A stretch of 64,000 bases of DNA. It comes from Sphingomonas sp. J315. GTDB lineage: Bacteria; Pseudomonadota; Alphaproteobacteria; Sphingomonadales; Sphingomonadaceae. Where the stretch lies: NCBI RefSeq assembly GCF_024666595.1, contig NZ_CP088296.1, positions 1,736,001 to 1,800,000 of the forward strand. Direction: 5' to 3'. How positions within the stretch are numbered: position 1 is the first letter of the stretch; each line of letters begins with the position of its first letter. Made by a program: the position numbers and the translations under genes. The notes under the pieces were generated by a model, which was given only the letters and a program-made list of their open reading frames with translations, was not told the DNA's origin and ran no database searches. Below are positions 8,420 to 16,428 of this stretch, one piece after another.

Positions 8420-10645
8420 TCAGAACTTCACTTCGAACGTGCCGGTCACGGTGCGCGGCGGGCCGTAATAGCCGATGATCGAGTTGCCGGTGAGCGCGCC
8501 CGGGAAGTTGTAGCCGCCGACGCGATAGCGTGCGTCGGTGAGGTTGCGCGCCGCAATGCCGAGGCGATAGCGCCCGTCGCCCGAGGTCCAGTTGAGCGAG
8601 GCATCGACCAGTGCGTAGCCGTCCTGATCCAGCGCCGGGGTCGCCAGCTCGAACATCTGGATGTCGCTGCGCAGCGAGACCGCCGGAGTGAAGGCGAGAA
8701 CGCCGCCCGCGACATCGTTCGACCAGGTGAAGGATGCGTTGGCAGTCCATTCCGGCGTGTTCTGGAAGGCGCGCTGGTTCGACACATCGACCGGGGTGGT
8801 GCCGCCGCCGATGAAGGTGAAGAACTCCTTATAATCGGCATTGGTGTAGCCGACCACGACGCTGGCTTGGAAATGGCGCGACGGGACCATGCGGGTTTCG
8901 AGCTCGAAGCCGTAGATCACGCCCTTGCCCGCATTGTCGACGAAGCTGGCGATGCCGCTGGGCAGCGCCGGCACCTGGATCGTGACCTGCTGGTCCTTGT
9001 AGTTGGAGTAGAAGCCGGCGGCGTTGACGAACAACGTGCGGTCGAGGAACGCGCCCTTCATGCCCAGTTCGTAGCTGTCGATCGTCTCCGGCTCGTAGCC
9101 ATTGACCGTGGTCGGGGTCAGGATCGCGTCGCCGCGCATGTCGAACCCGCCCGACTTGTAGCCCTTGCCATAGCTGGCGTAGAAATTGAGGTCGGCGTTG
9201 GGCTGATAGCTGAGGCTGATGCGCGGGGTCAGCTTCTCGAACTCGCGGCTATTGGTGTAGTCCGAGCGGATCAGGCCGGGGACCGCGGCGGCGTTGCCGA
9301 AGCGCGGGCTGCGCAGGCCGGTATAGTTGCGGCGGAACACCGTGCCGGTCTTCTCATCGCGGGTGTAGCGCAGGCCGGCCGAGATCTTGAACTGGTCGCT
9401 CACGTCGAAGCTGAAATCACCGAACGCGGCATAGCTCTTGGTGAACACCGTGCCCGAGGTCAGCGTGGTGAGGTTGGCGAGGCCGATCACCGTGTCGAAC
9501 GCACCGCTGGCGCGGCCGTTGAGGTAATAGACGCCGAACACGCCCTGAAGCCGGTCGCCCTCATAGAGCAGCTGGAGTTCCTGGGTGAACTGACGGTCCG
9601 AATAGTCCGCCGGGATGTCGAGCGTCGGCAGGATCGTGTTGTCGAAATCGATCACCGTGTCGGTGCTGCCGTCGCGCCAGGCGGTGATGGTCTTGAAGGT
9701 CAGCATGTCGGACAGGCCGATTTCGCCGGTGACCGACAGGCCGCGCGTTTCGACGCGGTTCTCGTCGCCGATGCCGGCGCGCGTGTCATAGACGCTGGCG
9801 GTCGGGGCATAGATCGGGTCGGTGCCGTTGGGCAGCAAGCGGGTGCCGTGACGCGGGTTCGACCGGTCGAGCACGCGGTCGCCCGCGACGCGCACGAAGA
9901 TATTGTCGGTCGGGGAGAATTCCGCCGACACGCGCGCGGCGAGCACGTCCTTGTTGTAATGCTCCGCCCCGGTGGTGAGGTTGGTGCCGTATCCGTCGCG
10001 CCAATATTGCGCGACCGCAGCGCCCAGCGACAGCGTGTCACCAACCGGGATCACCACCTGACCGACCAGATCGATCTGGTTGTACGAGCCATAGGCACCG
10101 CGGAACGACGCCTTGAAGTCATTGCCCAGGCGGCGGGTGACATATTTCACCGCGCCGCCGATGGTGTTGCGGCCATAGAGCGTGCCCTGCGGTCCGCGCA
10201 GCACTTCGACCCGCTCGACGTCGAAAATGTCGAGCACCGCGCCCTGGGGCCGGGCGACATAGACATCGTCGATGTACAGCGCGACGCCGGGTTCGAAGCC
10301 CCACAGCGGGTCCTGCTGACCCACGCCGCGGCTGAATGCGATCAGGGTGGAGTTAGAGCCGCGCGCGATCTGCAGCGTCAGGTTCGGGGTCTTGTCCTGC
10401 AGCGCGGTGATGTCCGCCGCACCGCTCTTGACCAGCGAATCGCCGGTGACGACCGACATCGAGATCGGCACGTCGATCAGGCTTTCCTCACGCCGACGCG
10501 CGGTGACGACGATCTCGCCGCCGTCCTGGGTTTCGGCGGCTTCGTCGGCAGGAGCATCCTGCGCGATTGCCGGAACGGACGCGAGCGCGGTTAGCGCGGC
10601 GCTGGCGGTCAAAAAGGTGCGGACAGACGGATAGAGACGCTTCAT
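8420..10645 (-). CDS. TonB-dependent outer membrane receptor
   Basis: A 741-residue outer membrane receptor that uses TonB energy to import a large or scarce substrate. A signal peptide ends near residue 28 (VPAIAQDA), followed by the plug domain (about 45-160, with EIVVTARRREESL as the likely TonB-box region and VERVEVLRGPQGTLYGRNTIGGAV as the plug signature) and a beta-barrel to the C-terminal residue Phe (VTGTFEVKF). The type resembles the many sphingomonad receptors annotated as FecA/CirA-like; the ligand cannot be assigned. It is divergent from a TetR gene, and its promoter is overlapped by a 21-bp palindrome, so the receptor is probably repressed by that regulator. Confidence 0.93.
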   Translation of the reverse strand: MKRLYPSVRTFLTASAALTALASVPAIAQDAPADEAAETQDGGEIVVTARRREESLIDVPISMSVVTGDSLVKSGAADITALQDKTPNLTLQIARGSNSTLIAFSRGVGQQDPLWGFEPGVALYIDDVYVARPQGAVLDIFDVERVEVLRGPQGTLYGRNTIGGAVKYVTRRLGNDFKASFRGAYGSYNQIDLVGQVVIPVGDTLSLGAAVAQYWRDGYGTNLTTGAEHYNKDVLAARVSAEFSPTDNIFVRVAGDRVLDRSNPRHGTRLLPNGTDPIYAPTASVYDTRAGIGDENRVETRGLSVTGEIGLSDMLTFKTITAWRDGSTDTVIDFDNTILPTLDIPADYSDRQFTQELQLLYEGDRLQGVFGVYYLNGRASGAFDTVIGLANLTTLTSGTVFTKSYAAFGDFSFDVSDQFKISAGLRYTRDEKTGTVFRRNYTGLRSPRFGNAAAVPGLIRSDYTNSREFEKLTPRISLSYQPNADLNFYASYGKGYKSGGFDMRGDAILTPTTVNGYEPETIDSYELGMKGAFLDRTLFVNAAGFYSNYKDQQVTIQVPALPSGIASFVDNAGKGVIYGFELETRMVPSRHFQASVVVGYTNADYKEFFTFIGGGTTPVDVSNQRAFQNTPEWTANASFTWSNDVAGGVLAFTPAVSLRSDIQMFELATPALDQDGYALVDASLNWTSGDGRYRLGIAARNLTDARYRVGGYNFPGALTGNSIIGYYGPPRTVTGTFEVKF

Positions 10646-10700
10646 GCTTTCCTCCCCAAAATCGGCCGGCGACCCCCGGCCTTGTCAGTGGTTGAAGATG

Positions 10701-10729
10701 CCTATAGTGAAACCTGAACCGGGTTTCAA
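10701..10729 (-). promoter_or_regulatory. Receptor promoter overlapped by a TetR-type operator
   Basis: On the minus strand TTGAAA (10729-10724), 17 bp, TATAGG (10706-10701) forms a good sigma-70 promoter for the receptor gene. Inside its spacer lies a perfect 7-bp inverted repeat, TGAAACC...GGTTTCA (10708-10728). On the plus strand TTGTCA-N15-TATAGT (10682-10708) may drive the tetR gene and touches the same palindrome. Confidence 0.65.
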
Positions 10730-10752
10730 CTTCCGGATGAAGGAGGGGAGAA

Positions 10753-11409
10753 ATGACGAGCGATCGTGGCAAGACCGCCACACTGCCCCCCGCCCTGCAT
10801 CTGGGCGACAGTGCGGCGAGCGAGGGCAAGGAGCCACGCACCGCACGCGGCCGCCGCACGCTGCGCGCGATCCTCGACGCTGCTGCCGCCGAGTTTGGCG
10901 AGAAGGGATTCCATGAAGGGTCGGTGAGCGGCATCACCCGCCGCGCGGGCGTGGCGCTGGGCAGTTTCTACACCTATTTCGATTCGAAGGACGCGGTGTT
11001 CCGCGCTTTGGTCCGCGACATGAGCGATCAGGTGCGCGAACATGTCGCCCCCGCGATCCGCGCCGCGCCGGAGCAGATCGCGGCGGAGCGTGCGGGCCTT
11101 GAAACCTTCATCGGCTTCGTGCGCAAGCACAAGGAAATCTACCGCATCATCGACGAGGCCGAGTTCGTCGATCCCGAGAGCTTCCGGCTACATTACCAGA
11201 CCACCGCCGAGCGCATCGAAAAGCGGCTGAAGGCAGCGGCCGAACGCGGCGAGGTGCGCGCCGACGTGTCCGACGTCCACGCCTGGGCGATCATGGGGAT
11301 GAACGTGTTCCTGGGCCTGCGCTACGGCGTGTGGAGCGAGGATGCCGAGCCGGGCGAGGTCGCGGATACGGTGGCGGAGATGCTGGCGCGGGGGTTGGGG
11401 GTTCGGTAG
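10753..11409 (+). CDS. TetR/AcrR family transcriptional regulator
   Basis: A 218-residue regulator. The N-terminal helix-turn-helix domain (about residues 34-85) reads TLRAILDAAAAEFGEKGF followed by the recognition region GSVSGITRRAGVALGSFYTYF and DSKDAVF, a textbook TetR pattern. The C-terminal part is the ligand-binding helical domain; a segment with FVRKHKEIYRIIDEAEFVD resembles a family that senses acyl-CoA or steroid-type compounds, but this is not firm. It is divergent from the TonB receptor, with a palindrome between them that fits autoregulation and repression of the receptor. The start at 10753 follows AGGAGGGG. Confidence 0.9.
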   Translation: MTSDRGKTATLPPALHLGDSAASEGKEPRTARGRRTLRAILDAAAAEFGEKGFHEGSVSGITRRAGVALGSFYTYFDSKDAVFRALVRDMSDQVREHVAPAIRAAPEQIAAERAGLETFIGFVRKHKEIYRIIDEAEFVDPESFRLHYQTTAERIEKRLKAAAERGEVRADVSDVHAWAIMGMNVFLGLRYGVWSEDAEPGEVADTVAEMLARGLGVR

Positions 11410-11415
11410 CTTCCC

Positions 11416-11480
11416 AATCTATCCTCCCCCGCCAGGGGGAGGTGGCGCCGAAGGCGACGGAGGGGGAGGACGGCGATGCG
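11416..11480. repeat. Left 65-bp inverted repeat flanking the DUF559 gene
   Basis: Inverse complement of 11846-11910 with 62 of 65 bases matching. It contains the hairpin CCTCCCCC/GGGGGAGG near its outer end and continues through GGCGCCGAAGGCGACGG. The ATG of the DUF559 gene (11476) lies inside it. Confidence 0.92.
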
Positions 11481-11907
11481 GCTTAAGGGATCGGAGCAGG
11501 CCCGCCGCAATGCAAAACGACTGCGCTGGACCATGACGCCGCCGGAGATCGCCCTCTGGCTTGCACTTCGCGTGAACGCCGCAGGGTTGCGGTTTCGCAA
11601 GCAGCATGCAGCCGGACCGTATGTTCTCGACTTCTATTGCGCGCCGGCCCGGTTGGCGATCGAAGTCGATGGTGAAGCGCATGAGCGCGGCGACCGACCC
11701 GAGCGTGACGCAGCGCGCGATACTTGGTTGGCGGAGCAGGGTGTTCGCACCCTTCGCTATCCCGCCGCCGAGGCTTTAGGGGATCTGGATGGCGTGGTGC
11801 AGCAGATCATCACGGTCGCAGTCGAACGGGTCGCAAGTAACAAAGTGCGTCGCCGCCCTCCCCCTCCGTCGCCTTCGGCGCCACCTCCCCCTGGCGGGGG
11901 AGGATAG
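11476..11907 (+). CDS. DUF559 domain protein (Vsr-like endonuclease fold)
   Basis: A 143-residue protein of the DUF559 family, which shares the PD-(D/E)XK-type fold of very-short-patch-repair endonucleases. The family core is clear: MTPPEIALWLALR (residues 21-33), then LRFRKQHAAGPYVLDFYC and ARLAIEVDGEAHE, with the Asp of LDF and the Glu-Val-Asp as probable metal ligands. The last 18 residues, starting RRRPPPPSPSAPPPP, are encoded by the right-hand inverted repeat, and the start codon lies in the left-hand one, so the gene spans exactly from repeat to repeat. The function of the family is not established; DNA cleavage is inferred from the fold. It looks like an insertion between tetR and the tlpA region. 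Confidence 0.88.
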   Translation: MRLKGSEQARRNAKRLRWTMTPPEIALWLALRVNAAGLRFRKQHAAGPYVLDFYCAPARLAIEVDGEAHERGDRPERDAARDTWLAEQGVRTLRYPAAEALGDLDGVVQQIITVAVERVASNKVRRRPPPPSPSAPPPPGGGG

Positions 11908-11910
11908 ATT
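11846..11910. repeat. Right 65-bp inverted repeat flanking the DUF559 gene
   Basis: Inverse complement of 11416-11480, three mismatches, all near the inner end. It encodes the proline-rich C-terminus of the DUF559 protein and its TAG stop (11905-11907). Confidence 0.92.
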
Positions 11911-11916
11911 GTCTGG

Positions 11917-12195
11917 TCATGCCGAGCGCGTGGTCGGGTCTTCACAAATCAGTTGAAGGAAGTACCGACACGCTTCGCCTTCACTGGCGAACTCGCGTAG
12001 CCCCTGCTCCAAGCCACGCTCACTGTAGAATGTTGTCCAGAAGTCTGGCTTTCCAACGATTCCGGACGGTCGCCTCCGGAGAACATAGACCTCGCTCGTG
12101 TTCTTGCCTTCGTCGCTGACATCGAACGAGCTCGGGCTAACTCCATGCTTAGCCAGAGCCGCGAGTAGCTCCTGACGGTTCGTCACCTCGCTCAC
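11917..12195 (-). CDS. Hypothetical 92-residue protein
   Basis: A small acidic protein whose centre reads SEVYVLRRRPSG, then FWTTFYSERGLEQGLREF and EGEACRYFLQLI. I do not recognise the family with confidence; the pattern of a short alpha/beta protein with a Tyr/Trp-rich middle strand and a C-terminal EACRYFL helix is reminiscent of some polymorphic-toxin immunity proteins, but that is only an impression and no toxin gene is adjacent. The GTG start at 12195 overlaps the TGA stop of the upstream thioredoxin-like gene (GTGA), so the two are probably cotranscribed. An alternative GTG at 12186 would remove three residues. Confidence 0.55.
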   Translation of the reverse strand: MSEVTNRQELLAALAKHGVSPSSFDVSDEGKNTSEVYVLRRRPSGIVGKPDFWTTFYSERGLEQGLREFASEGEACRYFLQLICEDPTTRSA

Positions 12196-12797
12196 CCCGC
12201 CTCCGCGATCCACGCCGCCGCTGTCTCGCCGTCCCAGTCCATGTCGCCCGAGACGCGCCACACTTCCTTGCCCTGCGCGTCGTAGAGGATCGTTGTCGGC
12301 AGGTTGACGCCGTATCCGGTCGAAAATTTGACGTCGGGGTCGAGATAGGGCTGGAGCGCGGCGAACTTCGCCTTTTCGAAGAAGGGCGTGACCTTGGCCG
12401 CGCCGTCCAGGTCCTGACTGATCACCAGCACCTGGAGCCTGTCCTTTTCGCGCACCGCGAGCCGGTCGAGCGTCGGCATTTCACGGACGCACGGCGCGCA
12501 CCAGGTCGCCCAGAGGTTGACCAGCAGCGGCTTGCCGCGGAACGCCGCCAGCGTCACCGGCTTGCCTGCGGGGTCGAGAAAGCCGTGGTCGGGTGCGGCC
12601 TCGCCCTTCTTGCTGCGGTCGACCGTGCCGACCCGCTCGGGCTCGTCGGTCGCGTTGGCGGCCCCAGCCGCGCTTTCATCGGCGACAGTTGCGGTTGCTT
12701 GCGGCTGCGGTTGCTTGCCACTATCGCAGCCGGCGGTTCCAAGGCCCAGTATAAGGAGAAGCGCGATCGTCGAGCGCAAGGGAAGCTCCAATTCCAT
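12192..12797 (-). CDS. TlpA-family thioredoxin-like lipoprotein
   Basis: A periplasmic redox protein of about 201 residues. A signal peptide with the lipobox-like LGTAGC suggests a lipid anchor. After a low-complexity Ala/Thr/Gln linker, the thioredoxin domain (about residues 65-200) holds the active site WATWCAPC and the cis-proline motif LPTTILYD. TlpA/ResA-type proteins reduce apo-cytochromes or other exported proteins. The ATG at 12797 shares its bases with the argH start on the other strand (CATG, 12795-12798). A TTG at 12779 with GGAG six bases upstream is an equally good start and would remove the overlap. Confidence 0.88.
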   Translation of the reverse strand: MELELPLRSTIALLLILGLGTAGCDSGKQPQPQATATVADESAAGAANATDEPERVGTVDRSKKGEAAPDHGFLDPAGKPVTLAAFRGKPLLVNLWATWCAPCVREMPTLDRLAVREKDRLQVLVISQDLDGAAKVTPFFEKAKFAALQPYLDPDVKFSTGYGVNLPTTILYDAQGKEVWRVSGDMDWDGETAAAWIAEAG

Positions 12798-14166
12798 GTG
12801 GGGCGGGCGCTTCGCCGAAGGCCCGTCGTCGGTGATGCGCGAGATTAACGCATCCATCCCGTTCGACAAGCGGATGTGGCGCCAGGATATCGCCGGGTCG
12901 AAAGCGCATGTCGCGATGCTGGGACAGCAGGGCATCGTGTCGGCGGAGGACGCTGCGACGATCTCGGCCGGGCTGGATCAGGTCGCCGAAGATTACGCGC
13001 GCGACGGGGTGCCGGAGGATCTGGCGCTCGAAGACATTCATATGCTGACCGAATCGCGGCTGGCGGAGAAGATCGGGCCGGTCGCCGGGCGGCTGCATAC
13101 CGCGCGCAGCCGCAACGATCAGGTCGCGACCGATTTCCGCCTGTGGGTGCGTGACGCGACCGATCAGGTGCTGGCCGCGCTCGACGCGCTGCAGGGCGCG
13201 CTGCTGACGCGGGCGGAGGAGCATGCCGACAGCGTGATGCCGGGCTTCACGCACCTGCAGAGCGCGCAGCCGGTGACGCTGGGGCATCATCTGATGGCCT
13301 ATTTCGAGATGATCGCGCGGGACGTTTCGCGGTTCAGCGACAATCGCGCGCGCGGGAATCTCTGCCCGCTGGGGTCGGCGGCGCTGGCGGGGACGGGGTT
13401 TCCGCTCGACCGGGAGATGACGGCGGCGGCGCTCGGCTTTGACGGGCCGACGCGCAATTCGCTCGATGCCGTCAGCGACCGCGACTTCGCGCTCGATTAT
13501 CTGATGGCGGCGGCGCAGTGCTCGCTGCACCTGTCGCGGCTCGCCGAAGAGTTCGTGATCTGGGCGAGCCAGCCGTTCGGCTTCGTCAAGCTGAGCGACC
13601 AATGGTCGACCGGCAGCTCGATCATGCCGCAGAAGCGCAATCCCGATGCGGCCGAGCTGGTGCGCGGGCATAGCGGGCGGATCGTCGGGTGCCTGACCGC
13701 GCTGATGATCACGATGAAGGGCCTCCCACTCGCCTATTCCAAGGACATGCAGGACGACAAGCCGCCGGTGTTCGAGGCGCACGACCTGCTCGCGCTGTCG
13801 ATCGCGGCGATGACCGGAATGGTCGAGAGCGCGGACTTCCGCACCGATCGAATGCGCGGCCTTGCCGAAAGCGGCTTTGCCACCGCCACCGACCTGGCCG
13901 ACTGGCTGGTGCGCGAGGGCGGCATCCCGTTCCGCGAGGCGCACCACATCACCGGGCGCGCGGTCGCGGCGGCGGAGGCGAAGGGCGTGCGGCTCGACCA
14001 GCTGGAACTGGCGGAGCTGCAGGCGATTGACGGTCGTATCGACGGGCGCGTGTTTGACGTATTGACGGTCGATGCTTCGGTCGCGAGCCGGACGAGTTTT
14101 GGTGGCACGGCCCCGGCGCGGGTGCGTGCGGCGATTGCAGCCGCCCGGGCTGCAAGAGGAGAATGA
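12796..14166 (+). CDS. argH: Argininosuccinate lyase
   Basis: Last enzyme of arginine synthesis, splitting argininosuccinate into arginine and fumarate; 456 residues, normal for the family. It begins [14 protein letters not shown], the conserved N-terminus. Catalytic landmarks are the [13 protein letters not shown] segment near residue 105, the [14 protein letters not shown] segment near 155 and the fumarase/aspartase-type signature [12 protein letters not shown] near 275. The open frame upstream comes from the opposite-strand tlpA gene and is not family-like. The stop overlaps the next small lipoprotein gene (ATGA), and lysA follows, so argH-lptM-lysA appear to be one transcript. Confidence 0.97.
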   Translation: MWGGRFAEGPSSVMREINASIPFDKRMWRQDIAGSKAHVAMLGQQGIVSAEDAATISAGLDQVAEDYARDGVPEDLALEDIHMLTESRLAEKIGPVAGRLHTARSRNDQVATDFRLWVRDATDQVLAALDALQGALLTRAEEHADSVMPGFTHLQSAQPVTLGHHLMAYFEMIARDVSRFSDNRARGNLCPLGSAALAGTGFPLDREMTAAALGFDGPTRNSLDAVSDRDFALDYLMAAAQCSLHLSRLAEEFVIWASQPFGFVKLSDQWSTGSSIMPQKRNPDAAELVRGHSGRIVGCLTALMITMKGLPLAYSKDMQDDKPPVFEAHDLLALSIAAMTGMVESADFRTDRMRGLAESGFATATDLADWLVREGGIPFREAHHITGRAVAAAEAKGVRLDQLELAELQAIDGRIDGRVFDVLTVDASVASRTSFGGTAPARVRAAIAAARAARGE

Positions 14167-14402
14167 ATATGCGAACCCTGGTGGTCTTCACGGCGCTTCT
14201 GCTGGCCGCATGCGGCAATCGGGGCGACCTGAAACCGGCCGCCGGGGAGACGCTGCCCCCCAAACCCTATGGGGCGGTGGCCACGCCGGCACCGGCAGAC
14301 CTGACGAAGGCGCCGCCCCAGACGCGACCGACGCGCAGCGACGAAGTGCTGCGCAGCTCAGAGGAACGGCGCAGCGACGAGTTCGACCTGCCGCCGCAGT
14401 AA
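14163..14402 (+). CDS. lptM: Small lipoprotein, LptM (YifL)-like
   Basis: A 79-residue protein with a short signal peptide and lipobox LLAAC followed at once by GNRGDLKPA, the hallmark of the small lipoprotein family now called LptM (YifL). In E. coli LptM helps the LPS transporter LptD mature, and the gene sits near dapF; the position here directly before lysA is the common arrangement in other proteobacteria. The mature part is proline-rich and charged with no fold to predict. It overlaps the argH stop by four bases; an ATG at 14169 is an alternative start. Confidence 0.75.
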   Translation: MNMRTLVVFTALLLAACGNRGDLKPAAGETLPPKPYGAVATPAPADLTKAPPQTRPTRSDEVLRSSEERRSDEFDLPPQ

Positions 14403-14415
14403 GAAGATCGATTTC

Positions 14416-15676
14416 ATGGACCATTTCAACCGCAAGAACGGCGTGCTGCACGCCGAGGACGTCGCCATTCCCGCCATCGCGGCGCAGGTCGGCACGCCCT
14501 TTTACGTCTATTCGACCGCGACGCTGGAGCGGCATGCGCAGGTTCTGAAGGCTGCGCTGTCCGATCTGCCGCGCGTGCATATCGCATTCGCGATCAAGGC
14601 CAACCCGAACCTCGCCGTGCTCGGCGTGCTGGCGAAGCAGGGCTATGGTGCCGACGTGGTGTCGGGCGGCGAGCTCAAGCGCGCGCTGGCGGCCGGGATG
14701 AAGCCCGAGGACATCGTATTTTCGGGCGTCGGCAAGACCCGCGCCGAGCTGCAACTGGGGCTGGACGAAGGGATCGGCCAGTTCAACCTGGAGCTGGAAG
14801 AGGAGGGGCGAGGTGCTCGCCGACCTCGCGCACGCACAGGGCAAGACCGCGCCGGCAGTGCTGCGCGTGAACCCCGATGTCGATGCGGGGACGCACGCCA
14901 AGATCTCGACCGGCAAGGCGGAGAACAAGTTCGGCGTTGCGATCGACCGCGCGCTTGCGATCTTCGACCGGCTGGCCAAGCGTCCGGGCATGAACCTGCG
15001 CGGCGTGGCGATCCATATCGGCAGCCAGCTCAAGACGCTCGCGCCGCTGGAAGCCGCGTATAAGCGCGTCGGCGAGCTGGTCGCGGAATTGCGCGCGGCC
15101 GGGCACATGATCACCCATGTCGACCTCGGCGGCGGGCTGGGCGTCCCCTATGAGCCAGGCGACAAGGTGTCGTCGGCCGAGGAATTCGGCGCGATGGTCA
15201 AGCGCGTCACCGCCGACTGGGACGTGACGCTAATGTTCGAACCGGGCCGCTTCATCTGCGGCAATGCCGGGGTGCTGGTGACCGAGGTCATCTGGGTCAA
15301 GCCGGCGAGCATCAACCCCTATGTCATCGTCGATGCGGCGATGAACGATCTGGCGCGCCCCGCCCTCTACGACGCCTATCATGCGTTCGAGGCGGTCGAA
15401 CCGACGGGCGAAAAGTTCGTCGCCAATATCGCGGGGCCGGTGTGCGAGACCGGCGACACGTTCGCGATGGGGCGTGAGATCGATCTGGTGAAGTCGGGCG
15501 ACCTCGGCGTGTTCCGCACCGCCGGTGCCTATGGTGCGACGATGGCGTCGACGTACAACAGCCGCGCGCTGGTGCCCGAGGTGCTGGTGTCGGGGGACAA
15601 GTTTGCAATCGTGGCCGACCGCATCCAGCCCGAAACGATCATGGGGGCCGAGCGCGTCCCCGAGTGGGTGCGGTGA
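14416..15676 (+). pseudogene. lysA: Diaminopimelate decarboxylase, split by a +1 frameshift
   Basis: The PLP enzyme that makes lysine from meso-diaminopimelate. The first frame (from 14416) holds the N-terminus and the PLP lysine in AIKANPN (Lys61), up to FNLELEEEG. The protein then continues in the next frame as EVLADLAHAQGKTAPAVLRV and runs through HIGSQ, DLGGGLGVPY, EPGRFICGNAG and GPVCETGD to 15676. The break is a run of four G at 14805-14808 where three G would restore a 419-residue protein of standard length and unbroken family sequence. A GTG at 14813 could in principle restart translation but would lack the PLP lysine. A sequence error is likely because this is usually the only route to lysine and the rest of the gene is undamaged. 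Confidence 0.9.
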
Positions 15677-16428
15677 AACGCTCCGGCCTGCCCGTCTTTC
15701 TGCGGCTGGACGGGCGGCCGGTGATTCTTGTGGGCGACGGCGCGACGGCGGAGGCCAAGCGCCGGTTGCTCGAACGCGCGGGCGCGGTGATGGTCGGCGA
15801 GGACGGTGCGGCGCAGGTCGCGCTGGTCGCGTGCGACGATCCCGAGCCGGTGGTGGCGCGCTTGAAGGCGCGTGGGCTGCTGGTCAATGTCGCGGACCGG
15901 CCGGATCTGTGCGACTTCACTTTGCCCGCGATCATCGAGCGCGATCCGGTGACGATCGCGATCGGCACCGGCGGCGCGTCGGCGGGGCTGGCCGCAGCGT
16001 TGCGCCAGCGGATCGAGCCGTTGATCCCGGCGTCGCTGGGCGCGCTGGCAGATGCGTTGGCGGCAGCGCGCGACGCGATGCGCGCGCGCTGGCCCGATGG
16101 CGGGGCGCGGCGGCGGGCATTGGGCGCGGCGCTGGCCGGGCCGCTCGATCCGTTGCAGGCTCAGAATGGTGATGCCGTCGCGCGCTGGCTGGCGTCACCT
16201 TATACGCCCGGCGACCGGATCGAGCGCATCGTGCTCACCTCCCCCGACCCCGACGACCTCACGCTGCGTCAGGCGCGCTGGCTGGCGCAGGCCGATCGCG
16301 TCACGCATCGACCCGATGTGCCCGCCGCGATCCTCGACCGCGCGCGCGCCGATGCCGAGCGGATCGCGTGCGATGTCCCGCCAAGGGGCTTGCCCGGCCT
16401 CACCGTCGATGTTTCAACCGCGCGATGA
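15673..16428 (+). CDS. Siroheme synthase N-terminal domain protein (precorrin-2 dehydrogenase/ferrochelatase-like)
   Basis: A 251-residue relative of the CysG N-terminal module, which oxidises precorrin-2 to sirohydrochlorin and inserts iron to form siroheme for sulfite and nitrite reductases. The Rossmann segment PVILVGDGATAEAKRRLLERAGA and the NVADRPDLCDFTLPAIIERDPVTIAIGTGGASAGLA stretch (broken here into its conserved parts DLCDFTLPA and AIGTGGASAGLA) match the family. The methyltransferase half of CysG is absent. The GTG at 15673 overlaps the lysA stop and the ATGA at the end overlaps the next gene, so translation is coupled on both sides. The function is inferred from the family. Confidence 0.82.
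   Translation: MKRSGLPVFLRLDGRPVILVGDGATAEAKRRLLERAGAVMVGEDGAAQVALVACDDPEPVVARLKARGLLVNVADRPDLCDFTLPAIIERDPVTIAIGTGGASAGLAAALRQRIEPLIPASLGALADALAAARDAMRARWPDGGARRRALGAALAGPLDPLQAQNGDAVARWLASPYTPGDRIERIVLTSPDPDDLTLRQARWLAQADRVTHRPDVPAAILDRARADAERIACDVPPRGLPGLTVDVSTAR

Noticed and set aside
8318-10594. A 758-codon plus-strand open frame opposite the TonB receptor gene
   Set aside because: It is the antisense shadow of a clear receptor gene. Its translation is Arg/Glu/Asp-rich without any fold pattern, as expected in GC-rich DNA.
14813-15676. A separate shorter decarboxylase gene starting at GTG 14813
   Set aside because: The sequence joins seamlessly to the frame before it if one G is removed, and alone it lacks the PLP-binding lysine.
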